A DNA stretch of 50,671 bases from Collybiopsis luxurians FD-317 M1. Its lineage: Eukaryota; Basidiomycota; Agaricomycetes; Agaricales; Omphalotaceae. The notes beneath the pieces are model-generated. The model was not told where the DNA came from. It was given only the letters and a program-made list of their open reading frames with translations, and made no database searches. The stretch is taken from contig KN834772.1 of the NCBI GenBank assembly GCA_000827265.1, positions 538,000 to 588,670 on the forward strand. The letters are read 5' to 3'. Of this stretch, positions 11,309-22,840 are shown piece after piece (within the stretch, counting starts at the first letter, position 1; each line of letters begins with the position of its first letter). The translations under genes and the position numbers were made by a program.

Positions 11309-14300
11309 TCAAGGTCCAGGCCGAGGACGACTTGATCCAGGAGCAGAGGTGGCCTCAGCTTGCGCTCTCCGCGCTTTGTTGATCTCCTCCTGCCTCTGCC
11401 AAAGCAACTCTGCCCACAAGGGGTGCGGAGGAATATGCCCAACCAGTGCACGAAGTACTTCAAGCCTACGGAAAGAAAATGAGTCATCTCCATTTTTACC
11501 CGAACAAAATAATCGGTACTCACCATCGCGCCTTTTCCTCGTCCGTGTCTGCAAAGAACAGGATCTCTTCATTGGAGAATATCAACTTGAAAGACCTCTC
11601 GACTCCAAAGAGACCGTCGTATTCATCACCGTAACGACTTGCTCCAGAAGCTGGACTATGCACACCCCCTTCGCGTTTATGCGGATCTTGATTATCTTCA
11701 ACAGCTATAGCGTTCTTGAGGTTGATTGTAGCCGTCACCCGCTTGGTAACATCATTAAACGCGACGAGGTTGGCTCCGATTACTCGCAATCGACGACGTC
11801 GCCATGACTGGTTTGCATAAACGACAATTAGAGACGAGACTAAAGGAAATAAGTCTGCTAAGAAAGACTCACGCGACAGTCACCCCCATTCTGCGTCAAT
11901 GTCCCTTCAAAGTAGGTCATTTTATGCCAGTTCACATGCCTCAAACCCCGATGACATTCCTCCAGACTCTGCGGAAGTTGCTCCGGAGGAAGACCCGGTA
12001 GCGGCGGCAGCCTAAACATCTGCAAGACAAGCTCCCCAACTTGTAGTGTCGAGAATTTGTTTCCTAACTCGACTCTTTGACCGATGAGCGGGAATGTTGT
12101 CTCAAACAGACGTGTGTCACAGCGACTGGCTATGTCTTTAAAAGATATAAAGGCACGCGCAAGCGTACCGTCTGGCTTGAGATACCGAGCGAGATTTTCG
12201 GTAAGGCGCGGGGGAGGAAGTTGCAGAGGAGGAGCAGGTGGCGTATTGGTACGCTTATCTTTATTCTTCTTCGGAGATGAATGGAAGAAACTTCGCATTC
12301 CGCTGCTTTTCGATGACGAGGAAGAGGGATTCGACACCATTGGGGGTGGCTTGGGAGGTGGAGGAACAACAGCTTTGAACTGGGAGATAATGTGTGGATC
12401 ACGACGGACCTTGAGCGTAAGAGTGAACTCCAGTTTGCTATGTTCAATGCTGAAATGAAAGGAATCAATGTTATGACTTTGGTATATTACGGGAGTCACC
12501 CTCACAGTTCAAACTCTTGTTCGATTCTACAATCTTTGCCCAAGCGGAAATCAGGAGTAGTGACAAAATGTATCCCGTTATTGAGCGTGCAGGAGACTGC
12601 TGTCTGTTCCTCGGGCATAGGAACCACAAGACCTTTCGCACCAAGAACTGAAAGAGCGTCGTTAAATTTCAACACAATCAACTTCAAGGTCATTAACTCT
12701 GCTTACCTTTGACAAACACTTTGCCATATGCCTTGCCGGGCTTTTCCTGTTCCCTGAACTCTCTAATTTGCTTGGCGTACTCGTTCTGGAAAATGTCCTT
12801 GTTACAATAAGTTGACATGATCTTGTCGGGACGTACCATATCCGAGGGTCTGCGTACAGTCCGCCACGCCTTCCCTGCATTAACGTCCCCTGGACCGGCC
12901 ATGTGAGACACTTCGGAAGAGGCATAAATAGTTCCTTCGCGTTCTCGAATCAGGTATTTCTTCTATGAGTCAGAGTTTGAGTATCACCATCGCTTATTTG
13001 CAGGTTCAGGACTCACCTTCTTCTTTTCATGTCCATCTTCAGTTTTCTTCAGTTCTTTCTCAATACTATCACTCAGTGGATCGTCAGATCCACCAGGTGA
13101 GCTATCCATATCGAGTGACAATTTCGAGTCCTGCCCGTGCAACGCAGCACCCCGCCTCTTTGCACTTAAATCATCCGCATCACCTGTACTCATGCTCCTC
13201 CGTCTACTAGGTCGACCGACAGGGACGTTCAAACGCGCCTTCGGTACATCCGCGTATCCAACCTCGTCGTCGTCGTCATCGAAAATCCCTTCCTCTATCC
13301 TTCGCATCTTCCGCCTCTTTTCGATGATCATTGCCTCCCGTGTTCGGATGTTATCCTTTGGAGGGAGTGGAGGAGGTCCGTTTAATGAGGAAATACTCGC
13401 ACTGCGGCTAGTCATCCCAGATTCAACACCGGGATGCGATCCAGGTCCTCCAAGCACTGCAGAATCTGTTGCAGCACGCTGCATAGGCTGAGTACCACCT
13501 CGGGAAGGTCTCAAGGCGTCGTCCCCTTCCTCAGTGCTAGCCATCGAGATATCCTGGGGTTCGTCTAATGTACTGCAACCTACACCTGCAACATCATCCA
13601 TGAGCCGGTCAAGGGCACTCCGCATATCCATTCGGACGTTGACTGAGCCAACGGGCATCTTCTGAACAGGCTTGGGAGTAGGCTTTCTGGTATCCGCGAC
13701 GAGCGGCGCAGAACTTGAACTGGGTGCATCCGAAGTCGAAGCAGGTGTTGTAAGATCTTCACTCGAGAACCCCAATTCCGAAAAGCCCAATTTTCCCAGC
13801 CCGAATTTACTCCCAAAGTCGAATTTGAGTTTTTTGGTGCTGGTCGACGCCGGAGCTTTCAGTAATCCAAACTCTTCATCATCTGCATCGTCATCGATCT
13901 CTGAACCGACCTCGTCTCCGCTGAAACTTTGATCGGGCAATTCAGTAGCTTGAGTAACTTCGATGGGTTCGGGCGGAGGCAGTTCCCGTTGAGACTTGAT
14001 GTTGTCATCTCGAGGCTTTTCGGGATCGATCTCCATATCCATGGTCATGTCATGAGTGACTTCCATACTGGCATCTGTCTCCACCGGTTCATGCTGCTGA
14101 ACCACTCCAACGGCGACGACTTTGCGCTTCTCCGCCGTTTCGATGGTAGCCATCTCCATTGACTGGTCCGTCAAAGTGGTCAGAACAGAGGCAGTATCTT
14201 TCTCCGTTTCTTTCTCTGGATTGTTCTGAGAGCTCGGTTGTTCGGCGTCCTCATGGTCAAGATCAAAGTCAGCGCTCAAGTCCACAATCCGCTGTTTGTC

Positions 14301-16299
14301 GATACTCGAGCGGAAAGTCTGGACCATATCACCTGGAGCTTTCGGACTCTCACTAGGACTAGCACTTCCAAAGCTGCGCGGACGAAGGAGACGTTTCTGA
14401 ACATCTTCACGATTGACTCTGGGCCGAATTCCATTAGGACTTCCGAAGGGACTGGGAGTTCTGCGAGGAGATAACGGAGAGGGAGAGCGAATGGTGGGAG
14501 ATGCCATTCTATGGGGAACCGAACTAGGGATTGGTGGAAGAGGCGAACGACGAGCAGGACTTGCCGCTGAACTATCACATCGCGCAAAGGAAGCTTCGTT
14601 GATGGGTGGGGTTCCCATCGAAGTATTCATTATGCGCTTTGAATCAAACGAGTCAATGCAGTGAAACACAAGAATACCACTGAGTGCTTACATCGTTTCC
14701 AAGCTCTTGCTCTAAAGCACTTATATTTACCTCGGAGGGCTCGGTCGTAGCAGCAGACATGATGGAATCTTCATTAACGAAGCTCCCGGCATCGTGCGGA
14801 AAGGGCTCGTCCTTGAGATTAGGCATAGCGAAAGGGTCAGGACCAGAGCTTGTATCACTTCGGACAGGCGTATCTGAAAGATAGAAAATGTTAGATCGGA
14901 GGAATGCGAGTGAAAGAAGATGCTTACGACCAGGGAGTTCGAACTTTGGTATCAAACCGTCCGCACTAGTCCCGTTCGAATGGTTTTTACTAGTAGGTTT
15001 AATGGGGGACGGTGATTCTGGTAACATCTTGACATCTCTATCGATCTCCTCCTCTTCTAGCCTCGTGGACTGTAGACGTTCGAGGTGAGTTGAGCGGCCT
15101 AAAGGCGGAGAAGAAATCTGGGCACGATGAGAAGGAGTAGATGGAGGCGGAGAGGTAGCGGTCGCATGAATGGGAAAAGCTGGGGACGGTAGAACGGGAT
15201 GCGAAACAGGCTCGATATTCCCGTGTTCGTAATGGTGTTTCATGGCACGCTCAGCGTGATGAGATCGACCTAGAGGAACACCATCCTCAGTTTCAAGGTC
15301 AGGGGGTAGTTCGCTGGAGTGTTGTCGCGGAGGTGTACTGGTTTTCCGAGAGTCTGCGAACATCTCATCAACCAGCCCAGTAATACTGGTATCAGCATCC
15401 AGTCCCAAGGGTGCGTCAGCTTCGTGGTCTGAAAGTTCGATGTCTTCGTAAGAGTCATCGGAGGTGGATTCCTGCTGCGGTCCGTTAGGTTTCTCGAAGA
15501 AGGAATCGGCATCCTCCTGATCGTCATCATGTCCATAATCATCTTCGTCACCACTTTCAAACACCTCACCGCTCGTATCTTCGTCCCTGGCAAATTCGAC
15601 AACATCGCAGTTTTCATCAAAAGTGACGGTTTTACGCCGTTCCCGTTTGACACCGCTTAGCCTGGGACCATGCATCCGTTTGGTAACGAGTGATGGACGA
15701 ACGGGGGACCCGCTAGAGTTGATAGGTATACGAGAGACCGGAAGGGGTGGTGGCGAAGGTTCTCTGATAGGCCTTTCTTTCGCCTGAACCTGACGAAAAG
15801 GACTCTTTGTGACGGGCTCCTTCTCTATCAGATTTTGGAATGTTTTGGATTGTTTCCTGTCTCTTTTGAAAGAGAAAGGCCGGTCATTCTCGGTTTCTGC
15901 CTCCTCATGCATGGAAGGCGGCCTAGGTCGTTTTTCTCCGGAAACACGACGAGTCGGAAATGATAAAGGAAGAGGTGGTTGTCTGGAAGGAGTTGCAGGG
16001 GTTGGAATTTGGGATTTGAACGGTGACTTGGTTACAAGATTGTTGTTGCGCATATGTTTGTAGCTAGAAGACGACCTCCTGGCAAGGTCTGCCTGCGTTG
16101 GACGGAGATTTGGAGAAGAGTCTCGTTTGGATATCCTGAGCGGGGAAGTTACAGAGTTGACAGCAGTTTTGTCAGGCGATGTTGGAGGTGAATTCCAGCC
16201 CTTATTTGACTCCCGCAAGATGGAAGACTTCATGGGATCTGGCGGGCTCGACAGTAGCCTATCACGCAGCTGCGTCGGGGAGGGTCTGTGAGCCGCCAT
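11309..16299 (-). CDS. BUD4: BUD4/anillin-like cytokinesis protein with C-terminal PH domain
   Basis: This is a very large multi-exon gene starting MAAHRPSPTQLRDRLLSSPPD at 16299. The first ~900 residues are low-complexity, Ser/Pro-rich and acidic, with short cyclin-kinase-like SP/TP sites. An anillin-type region follows, with KQIREFREQEKPGKAYG, KVFVKVLGAKGLVVPMP and a C2-like LEFTLTLKVR block. Next come the conserved LARYLKPDGTLARAFISFK, LFETTFPLIGQ and VGELVLQMFRLPPLPGLPP. A PH domain ends the protein: EECHRGLRHVNWHKMTYFEG, RRRQLRVIGANLVAFNDVT, EEILFFADTDEEKARWLEVL and HIPPHPLWAELLWQRQEE. Fungal Bud4/Mid2-type proteins act at the septin ring and bud neck or septum, where the PH domain helps membrane recruitment. 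Introns include one at 14874-14927; others interrupt the C-terminal third. The order and completeness of motifs argue for an intact gene. Confidence 0.87.
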
Positions 16300-16537
16300 T
16301 GGGCGTCGTTGTCGTCGATAATGAAGCGGAGGCGGCGGAAACCAAGTTGAAAGTTGTCAACAAATGAAGCGTGGGAACTAAGCTTTCCACATGACCTGGC
16401 GCGAATGGGACTATCACGTGATCGAGATACCTTCCGAGTCGTGATGTGACTTTGACCAAATTGACGGCTCTCCTTGATTTCTCCTGCTTCCTCTAACTAA
16501 TTTTTGAGCTTGAATAACTTGGCGCCCAGTGCTAGAG

Positions 16538-16738
16538 CTACGTAGAGCCGAACATGTATATCTCGCCAGGCTGTCTCTGACCGATTCCCTTTGAAGTAAT
16601 CAGCACGCGTCGAATTGCGTTCAGTGAAAACCGCAATTCATTCTGAAGTGCCTCAAACTCAACCTTTTCAGCAGCTCTCGAGGATTCGTACGTCCGGAAT
16701 GCCGCGCGAATTTCTGTCTGCGGAAAGCTAGTCGCCAT
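16538..16738 (-). CDS. Small hypothetical protein (66 aa)
   Basis: A short intact frame starts MATSFPQTEIRAAFRTYESS. It is highly helical and charged (AAEKVEFEALQNELRF) and ends EIYMFGST. It lies about 240 bp upstream of the BUD4-like start on the same strand. I do not recognise the family. The composition looks more like coding than chance sequence, but the call could be wrong. An exon of a larger, spliced gene is an alternative. Confidence 0.35.
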   Translation of the reverse strand: MATSFPQTEIRAAFRTYESSRAAEKVEFEALQNELRFSLNAIRRVLITSKGIGQRQPGEIYMFGST

Positions 16739-17166
16739 TCTTACTGATTCGAGAAAGACCTAATCAGCGAGCTGGATAAGGCGTCTGCAATAAGCTGCTC
16801 ATTTCTAAATGAACGGAGAACTAGCGACACATGCTAACTACTGAGTTTGCCTCGAGAGTGTCTTAACCTTTTGGTCCATTATATCGATTACAGTGTCTCA
16901 TGCTTTGCCTTATCTCTCGAATTCTGTCACGGTTTTCTCAATTAGCAGATCTCTCGCTCTCAGGTTCTTTAAAAACCAAATTAACGCATAGCAATCCCAT
17001 TACATTCAAAATTAACTCGTTTGTAACTAAATCTGGACTCGTAAAGATATGTATGTATAGTGTTCATTCGTACTACTCGAAGCTAAGAATATAAATATCA
17101 GCATAAGTTACCAGTCGAAGATACCAATCAAGTTAAGATGTCCCAGTGCTGTTTAAAGTTTCAAAA
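16739..17166. other. 3' flank of peroxygenase unit 1
   Basis: There is no gene. The stretch from about 16885 to 17100 resembles the 3' flanks of the other peroxygenase copies (about 21055-21240 and 22735-22830). It shares a 'cagtgtct-at-ctt' block and an 'actcgtaaagatatgta'-like block with them, so it is part of the repeated unit. Confidence 0.4.
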
Positions 17167-18033
17167 CTAGAGTGCTGCCTTCAGCCATGATATTTCATCC
17201 CCGATTTTTGTCGATATTTCCCTTGCCTTCCTGAGAGTAACTTCTTCTTCCGGTATAACGTACGAGCCGGGAAACGTTTCTTGTCCAAACCACTGACGAA
17301 CCGTCTCGGTACCCACTACACCCTGAGCATCCTTCATCAGCAACCATGCCAAAGCCGCCTCTCCGTGGGCAATCTCTCCATGGAGGAGATCCAGTTCTGG
17401 CCTTTTTTCCCTCTGTAGCATCCGTTCTCGCTTGACTCGTGCCTCCGCAAGATGAACGATACCCAAACCGTCAGGGTAACGACTAACCAAGTCGTCGACT
17501 AATGTCCAATTCACATCTATCGGAGCGAACTTTGCCCCAAGAGGTGCGTTATCGTGGACCAAAGAAGCGTCATGCTCAATCACATTATGCGCTGCTAAGG
17601 CATCGAGCGATAACCACTGTTCGGATTTGTGACCGCAGGTGCCAATACCCCCTTCGACGAGTAGTTCTGCCAGAGGGGTAGAAAGGCGGTAGATGGAAGT
17701 AAGTGCAGAGTAGAGAGATGATGCTGAAATTTCTTTGCCAGAACGGTTTCTGTGAGAGAGAATCATCGGTTAGTCATGATATCTAGTTTCATCGGGAAGA
17801 CATATTCACATAAATCCGTGGTTGGCAAGTGCATTCAGCGCTGGACAAGGAGATCTGACATCCTTTGGACCAGGCGCTATGAATACATGCTCTTCATCGT
17901 CTGCCCAGGGCCGTCCAGATGAAGTCGACTCCTGCTCGCTGGAGCTCGAATGGAAGGAATTGGTCCAGAACCAGAGGACAAAGGCTGAGAATAAGGAGAA
18001 CAAGTGGCTGGCACTAGGGGAGGGAAATGACAT
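17167..18033 (-). CDS. Heme-thiolate peroxidase/peroxygenase (chloroperoxidase-UPO superfamily), copy 1
   Basis: There are two exons, 17810-18033 and 17167-17749, joined by a GT-AG intron. The product is about 268 residues. The N-terminus (SHLFSLFSAFVLWFW) is a secretion signal or anchor. The heme-ligand motif is SPCPALNALANHG, in which the Cys binds heme iron. It runs across the splice into INRSGKEIS. The second signature is AAHNVIEHDASL, the EHD-x-S motif of the short peroxygenase group. A helical domain follows with HGEIAHGEAALAWLLM and VRQWFGQETFP. Family members use hydrogen peroxide to halogenate or to insert oxygen into aromatics, alkanes and other organics, usually outside the cell. 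The frame is intact. This is the outermost of four paralogues on the same strand (17.2-26.9 kb). The upstream side carries the longest decayed PDAT piece of the array. Confidence 0.88.
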
Positions 18034-18076
18034 TTGGATTTGGATTTGAAGCGAAGGGCGAATAGCGAAGTTGAAT

Positions 18077-18098
18077 CGACTTTAATACTCTCGATAAC
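18077..18098 (-). promoter_or_regulatory. Conserved core-promoter block upstream of peroxygenase copy 1
   Basis: Read on the minus strand, GTTATCGAGAGTATTAAAG lies 44-65 bp before the start codon. The same block with its TATTwAAG core recurs before copies 2, 3 and 4 (22227-22248, 25051-25072, 26952-26974). That makes it the best candidate for a TATA-like promoter element. Confidence 0.5.
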
Positions 18099-18222
18099 AC
18101 TAACGAATGCTTGATGACAATACTTGGTTTGGAGAAAATCAATCATGATAGCGATCAGAAGCCAGGGCTCTAACAATTTGATGATCACAGAACCTGGTCA
18201 ACCTGTGTCTCTTATTCATTAA

Positions 18223-18341
18223 GGAACATTGTCCGGTGTACATTGCTGCCGGTGAAACTAGTATCCCTGCAATCTATTCATAGCCATGTATCCACCGAAT
18301 ACAGTTCCCAGATACTATCAGGTTCGCGGTTGCACGATGCC
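18223..18341. repeat. ~119 bp segment inverted relative to the other duplicated units
   Basis: This stretch matches the reverse complement of 27063-27178 upstream of copy 4. Shared blocks are GAAACTAGTATCCCT, GAATACAGTT and CAGATAC. The equivalent region of copy 2 (about 22310-22390) has the copy 4 orientation, so the flip is specific to unit 1. A short inverted repeat, CGATGCCctaca / tgtaGGCATCG (18335-18346 and 18363-18373), sits at one breakpoint. Confidence 0.65.
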
Positions 18342-18509
18342 CTACAATGCCTCTATCTCCAATGTAGGCATCGCGAAACAAAGCCACGAGGTGTCATGTC
18401 GACAGAACAATACACGTCACACTATGGATCACAGTAAAGTCCTTCATAAGTAACGGATCGCCATATCCAATGCTCATCAACAGATCATGATAGGTCTGGA
18501 GAAAATCTG

Positions 18510-19230
18510 TCAGTCCCTTTCAATCCGTCCTGCTAATAATTATTTTGGAGACAACCAACTCTTTCACTTTATGACCGACTCCGGTTACTACCTTCAAGAT
18601 GATCTCGCTCATAGCAGTACCAGAACCAAGAACATCCATATCATCTGAGGTATTCGCTCCATTGCGCGGGATAGGTAGATGGCACAGGAAAGTGCGGAAG
18701 CCGAGAGGTCATATGGATAATCATTGCAATCAAGATGGCAGTATCTGAAGGGAAGCAGACCTCAACGACCGTCGCATCGTTTTCTCTTCCATCCTTCTCC
18801 ACACATGACCTTTAGACTGATACGACTGACGGATTCTCCTCGCCCATCTCAGCTCTTGTCCGGACCTGGAAACCGCGATACTTGATATCCAGGTCGAATT
18901 GTTCTCGGAACTCATCTTAGGGATTGCCTGTTCATCAATATTTTCTGAGTCGATCCTTTCTCATTAGTGACATGTCCAATGGCGAACAAGGAGTCGCCCA
19001 AGCGCAGGACCCAGTTTCTTTGAGTTCTGAATCAGGATCGTTGCGGCGAGGCCTCAAGGCATCAGCGGCAGATTTCGTCGTGTTCCTATTTGCCACGGGT
19101 GTACCAGTACGAGCGCTAGCAGGATAGTAACGGTGAGCCACTACTGATAAGAGCACGTCACAGTTCCAATGTCATCTCCGTTTCCTTCCAGTGTCCATAG
19201 ATACAAGACAATGAACTTGCGGGGTGTGCC
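18510..19230 (-). pseudogene. Pseudogene fragment of the PDAT C-terminus
   Basis: On the minus strand this region parallels the last third of the intact PDAT gene (27319-28080). SAADALRPRRNDPDSELKE matches SAADGLTPHCNDPDP; SPLDMSLMRK matches TPLDIPLMRK; and GFQVR precedes a broken GEGDG region. Compared with the intact copy there is a 4-bp deletion at the catalytic GEGDGTVS site and a loss of about 20 bp after the KRKR block, and stops interrupt the frame. Similarity to the PDAT 3' flank continues down to about 18390. The piece can only be the remains of a segmental duplication that included both genes. Confidence 0.8.
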
Positions 19231-21282
19231 ATCGCACTGCGCCAGTGGCAGGTACGCAGGTACGAGTCCGGATGCGTACCATCTCACCATCATTTGTCGA
19301 TGCCAATGCAACGCTTTCCAACTTCGAAATATGCAACAATGCCCTTGTTGATGCTGGGAATCAGCGGAGGGGGGTAGTAGAATGTGTCGATACCAGGCCG
19401 AGAGTGTTTGCCTAACGCCTTGTCCGTCATGTTTCATTTCCATTTCCTACACAGAAAAATGAACAGTTCTTTTTGTGGCGTTGGTCCAAGCATTACTTTC
19501 ACATCCGGGACCCGGGTTTGACATTCTTCTTACACCACTTTGAAAGTAGAGTCAATTGTTGAGCTCGAACTACTTGGTAACCAATCTCAAAACCACACAG
19601 TAGAGTGTCAGTGTATTATACTTTCACTATAGAGGATCGATAACATGGAATTCTAAAACTTCATTATCCTAATAATCTAGTCTCAATGCAGCTTATTGAA
19701 GATTCGAGCACCTCTGCCAGCTCGAGTGTGCAAACAGACAAACTGTCATATATACAGCATTCCAGATCTCTACTCGTAGATATCTGACCTGAGAAATGAT
19801 GACCATCCCCGATTAGACAACAAATATATCCTTTCGAAGTCTGTAAACGCCATCTTGTCTACCCTTGAGCTCTCAAAAAACCGCATTACACTCTGGAATT
19901 CGAACCGATTCACAAATTGCTTTTGTGTCATAGAATTATGGGCGAGATTCGACGCTTTGACAGGTTCTTTTTGTAATAATTCCACGTGCTAAGGTCAAAA
20001 ACCCGGCCACACCGGAATTCATCTTCAGCTCGAGCCACCATAACACGCTTTTAATCTTCTTTCTTGTCAATGGCCACCTCTTCCTCAAATTCAACTTAAT
20101 CGATGACTCTCGACGTCCTATGCGCCCGAAATGCTGCCCAGACTCCCATTGGTGGTGAGCTAGCTATATCCCTACCGATACGGATGCCGTTGTTTCCGAA
20201 GCGCAACTGAGCGCAGGACTCGATAAAAATATTCCAGGTAGTCTTGCCACTCTTTCAAAATGAACAGGGAGCGGTACTGCCCGGCGACATCTCTGCAAGT
20301 AGCCCAACATCGTACGACCCTGCAGAAGAAATTCGAGCTTTATCTGACTCTACTAACATGTCGGGATCCTCCAAGATATGAGATATTGACCTCCTTTGTA
20401 TCATGTTTTTACGTCAGATGAAGAACGCAAAACGCGACGCCTAGAAGGCAGAGTTGGGCGCTAATTCGGTCAAGGACAGGGAGAACGGAAGGCCACGGAA
20501 AACGTTGATCCCGTTCTTCACGTGCGTTTCTAGATTAGTATATATCGATTTTAGCACGATTGGAACCGTTGCAGCCAACCTCTGACTCGGCCCTTCCATG
20601 CAAACACCGAGCTAAGAAGTTTCGCTTCAAGCCAGTCAAGGTTGACAGATCGAAACCTCTTGCAGTCCTCGAGGTGCGTGTTTTGCCCAGCCTCCACCGA
20701 TTATTACCGTAATTGAGGTTGTCGCAGCCGGAACCTAAGTCAACGGTTTCTGGAAAAAGCCAGTCAAGAGGCTACGCTTTAAACCTGTCAAAGGGAGCGC
20801 CAATGGGACCCATCGTTTCTTATTCTGCATTCCTCGAAAGCCTCATTTGACAAACCTTCTACCTCTACCTCTGCTTTGCCCTCTTTCTCTCCTCTGATGC
20901 TGCGTTTACTCAAGCTCAAGTCTGGCAAAGTTAAAAAGCCATCGGACTCGCCGATGCCGGTACTCCTTGTCACGGCAAATCCTAGACAAACTTTGTCTTG
21001 ATAACCCACTCCCCTTTATCGCTACCAGATCTACCCCAAACCTATGTTGAATCGCTTCAATCACAGTGTCTTATACTTCGCCCTCTTTTCTCGAATCCTG
21101 TACTTCAAATCATCAAGAAGTTTCAGATATCTAGCTTTCCTAATTCATATGTATAACGTCTCTTGTCCCACTTCTTCAAGTTGACCTCGCTTTGTATTCA
21201 ACCTTGGACTCGCATATGTACATATGTTACTTTTCAATGAATCTGGGACTACTGAAAACTATTTTACCAATCAAATACTAAT
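19231..21282. other. Gene-poor spacer between peroxygenase units 1 and 2
   Basis: About 2 kb without a convincing gene. A short minus frame near 19270-19430 (FYYPPPLIPSINKGIVAYFE) looks like a piece of coding sequence of unknown origin. Around 20600-20790 two plus-strand peptides share RFKPVK (KKFRFKPVK, KRLRFKPVK), which suggests a decayed repetitive gene. From about 20980 to 21280 the sequence resembles the 3' flanks of the other peroxygenase copies. Confidence 0.4.
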
Positions 21283-22191
21283 TCAATCAAGATTAAGTGC
21301 TGTTTTTTTTGTTTCAAACAAGAGCTCTTCCTTCAGCTTTATCATTGTATCACCAATTTTTGTCGATATTCCCCTGGCCTTCCAGAGAGTTACTTCTTCA
21401 TCAGGAATAACATACGAGTCCGGAAATGTCTCTCGGCCGAACCAGTGACGAATTGTCTCGGTTCTTACTACATCCTTAGCATCCTTCATCAGCAACCATG
21501 TCATTGCCGCCTCTCCGTGAGCAATCTCTCCATGAACGAAATCCAATTGTGGCCTTCTTTCATCCCCCAGCATCAGCTCTCGCTTAACTCGTGCCTCCGC
21601 AAGATGAGTGATACCCAGACCGTCGGGATATGCTGCAGTCAAGTCGTCGACTAATGTCCAATTTACATTGATCGGGGCAAATGCTGCCCCGAGAGGTGTA
21701 TTATCGTGTACCAAAGAAGCATCGTGTTCAATCACATCATGCGCCGCCAAGGCATCGAGCGATAGCCACCGTTCGATTTTATGGCCGCAGGTGCCGATAC
21801 CTCCTTCGACGAGGAGTTCGGCAAGCGGAGTGGAGAGGCGGTAGATGGAGGTAAGTGAAGAGACGAGGGATGATTCCGAAATTTCTTTGCCTGAACGGTT
21901 TCTGAGAAAGAATTACCGGTTAGTTATGTTTCCAGTATCATGGATGAGAGATACATACATATATCCATGGTTTGCGAGCGTGTTCAGCGCCGGACAAGGA
22001 GATCTGGCATCCTCTGGACCAGGTGCTATGAATGCATGCTCCCTGTCGTCTACCCAAGGTCGTCGGGACAATGCTGACTCCTGATTCAAACCATAGCTTG
22101 AACGGAAGCGATTAGTCGCGAACCAGAGGGCAAGGGCTGTGAACAAGAAGAAAAAGTGACTGGTATTAGGGGAGGAGAATAACATATCCAC
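21283..22191 (-). CDS. Heme-thiolate peroxidase/peroxygenase, copy 2
   Basis: The gene has the same two-exon layout as copy 1. Exon 1 starts MDMLFSSPNTSHFFFLFTAL (signal or anchor) and ends in SPCPALNTLANHGY. The intron interrupts the same codon, and exon 2 opens INRSGKEISESSL. Both signatures are present: the PCP cysteine motif and AAHDVIEHDASL. The C-terminus differs from the others. The frame runs past the usual NEL end into EELLFETKKTALNLD, a few residues longer. This is consistent with loss of the ancestral stop, without damage to the core. The upstream side retains about 190 bp of the PDAT 3' end. Confidence 0.87.
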
Positions 22192-22226
22192 CTGAACTCG
22201 GATCCAGTACTTACTCCAAGACGGCC

Positions 22227-22248
22227 CGACTTAAATACTCTCGATAAC
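22227..22248 (-). promoter_or_regulatory. Conserved core-promoter block, peroxygenase copy 2
   Basis: This is the copy 2 version of the shared block, with the minus-strand core TATTTAAG. It lies 36-57 bp before the start codon. Confidence 0.5.
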
Positions 22249-22429
22249 TCCACAGTTAATTGTGAAAGCGATCAGAAGCCGAAGTTCTTGCAATGCGGCG
22301 CGAAGCTTGTACCTGAGAATCGGATTCAATAGTAATAGAGAACTGCTGTTATACTAGTGTCACTGTGCACCGGACACAGATTTTCCGGGATCTATCTTCT
22401 CGTCTGTATCGCGAAGCCGAGCCATGAGG

Positions 22430-22620
22430 CGTTCGTTTTCTCGACAGAACAATACAAATCATTCATAGTATGCATATGCATACATCCAATACTGATTCCC
22501 GCAAGATCACCGAGTTATGTTAAGCGTAAAGAAAATCATTTAAAAATCTGTCAATCCGTCTGGCATATTCCGAATATCTGAAACGAACAATCTTGAAATT
22601 CGTGGCCAAGATCATCTCGT
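22430..22620 (-). pseudogene. Short PDAT 3'-end relic in peroxygenase unit 2
   Basis: The order of shared blocks (CGACAGAACAATAC..., AAAATCTGTCA, ATCTGAAACGAA, CTTG.A.TTCGTGGCC, GATCATCTCGTT) matches the end of PDAT and its 3' flank at about 27195-27425. About 50-60 bp in the middle are missing. Only the last ~35 codons' worth of coding region and the UTR are represented. Confidence 0.65.
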
Positions 22621-22840
22621 TACTGTTGACTGACCGATGCCGAAAGATTCGCGACGTCTAGTGTCCTTGGCAAGCCTTATTCAGAAAACTCACTGCGCTC
22701 TATTGCTGCCAATTATCCTGAAACATCTGCTCAATCACTCCAACCGCTGTGTCTTATATCTCAAATCGCATTAAATATTCAAGTTGACCTCGCTTTATAG
22801 TTTACCTTGGACTCGTATATTGGGTGCATTTGTTACTACT

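Noticed and set aside
11253..11807. 184-codon plus frame
   Set aside because: It is antisense to the PH-domain exons of the BUD4-like gene, whose motifs are unmistakable on the minus strand.
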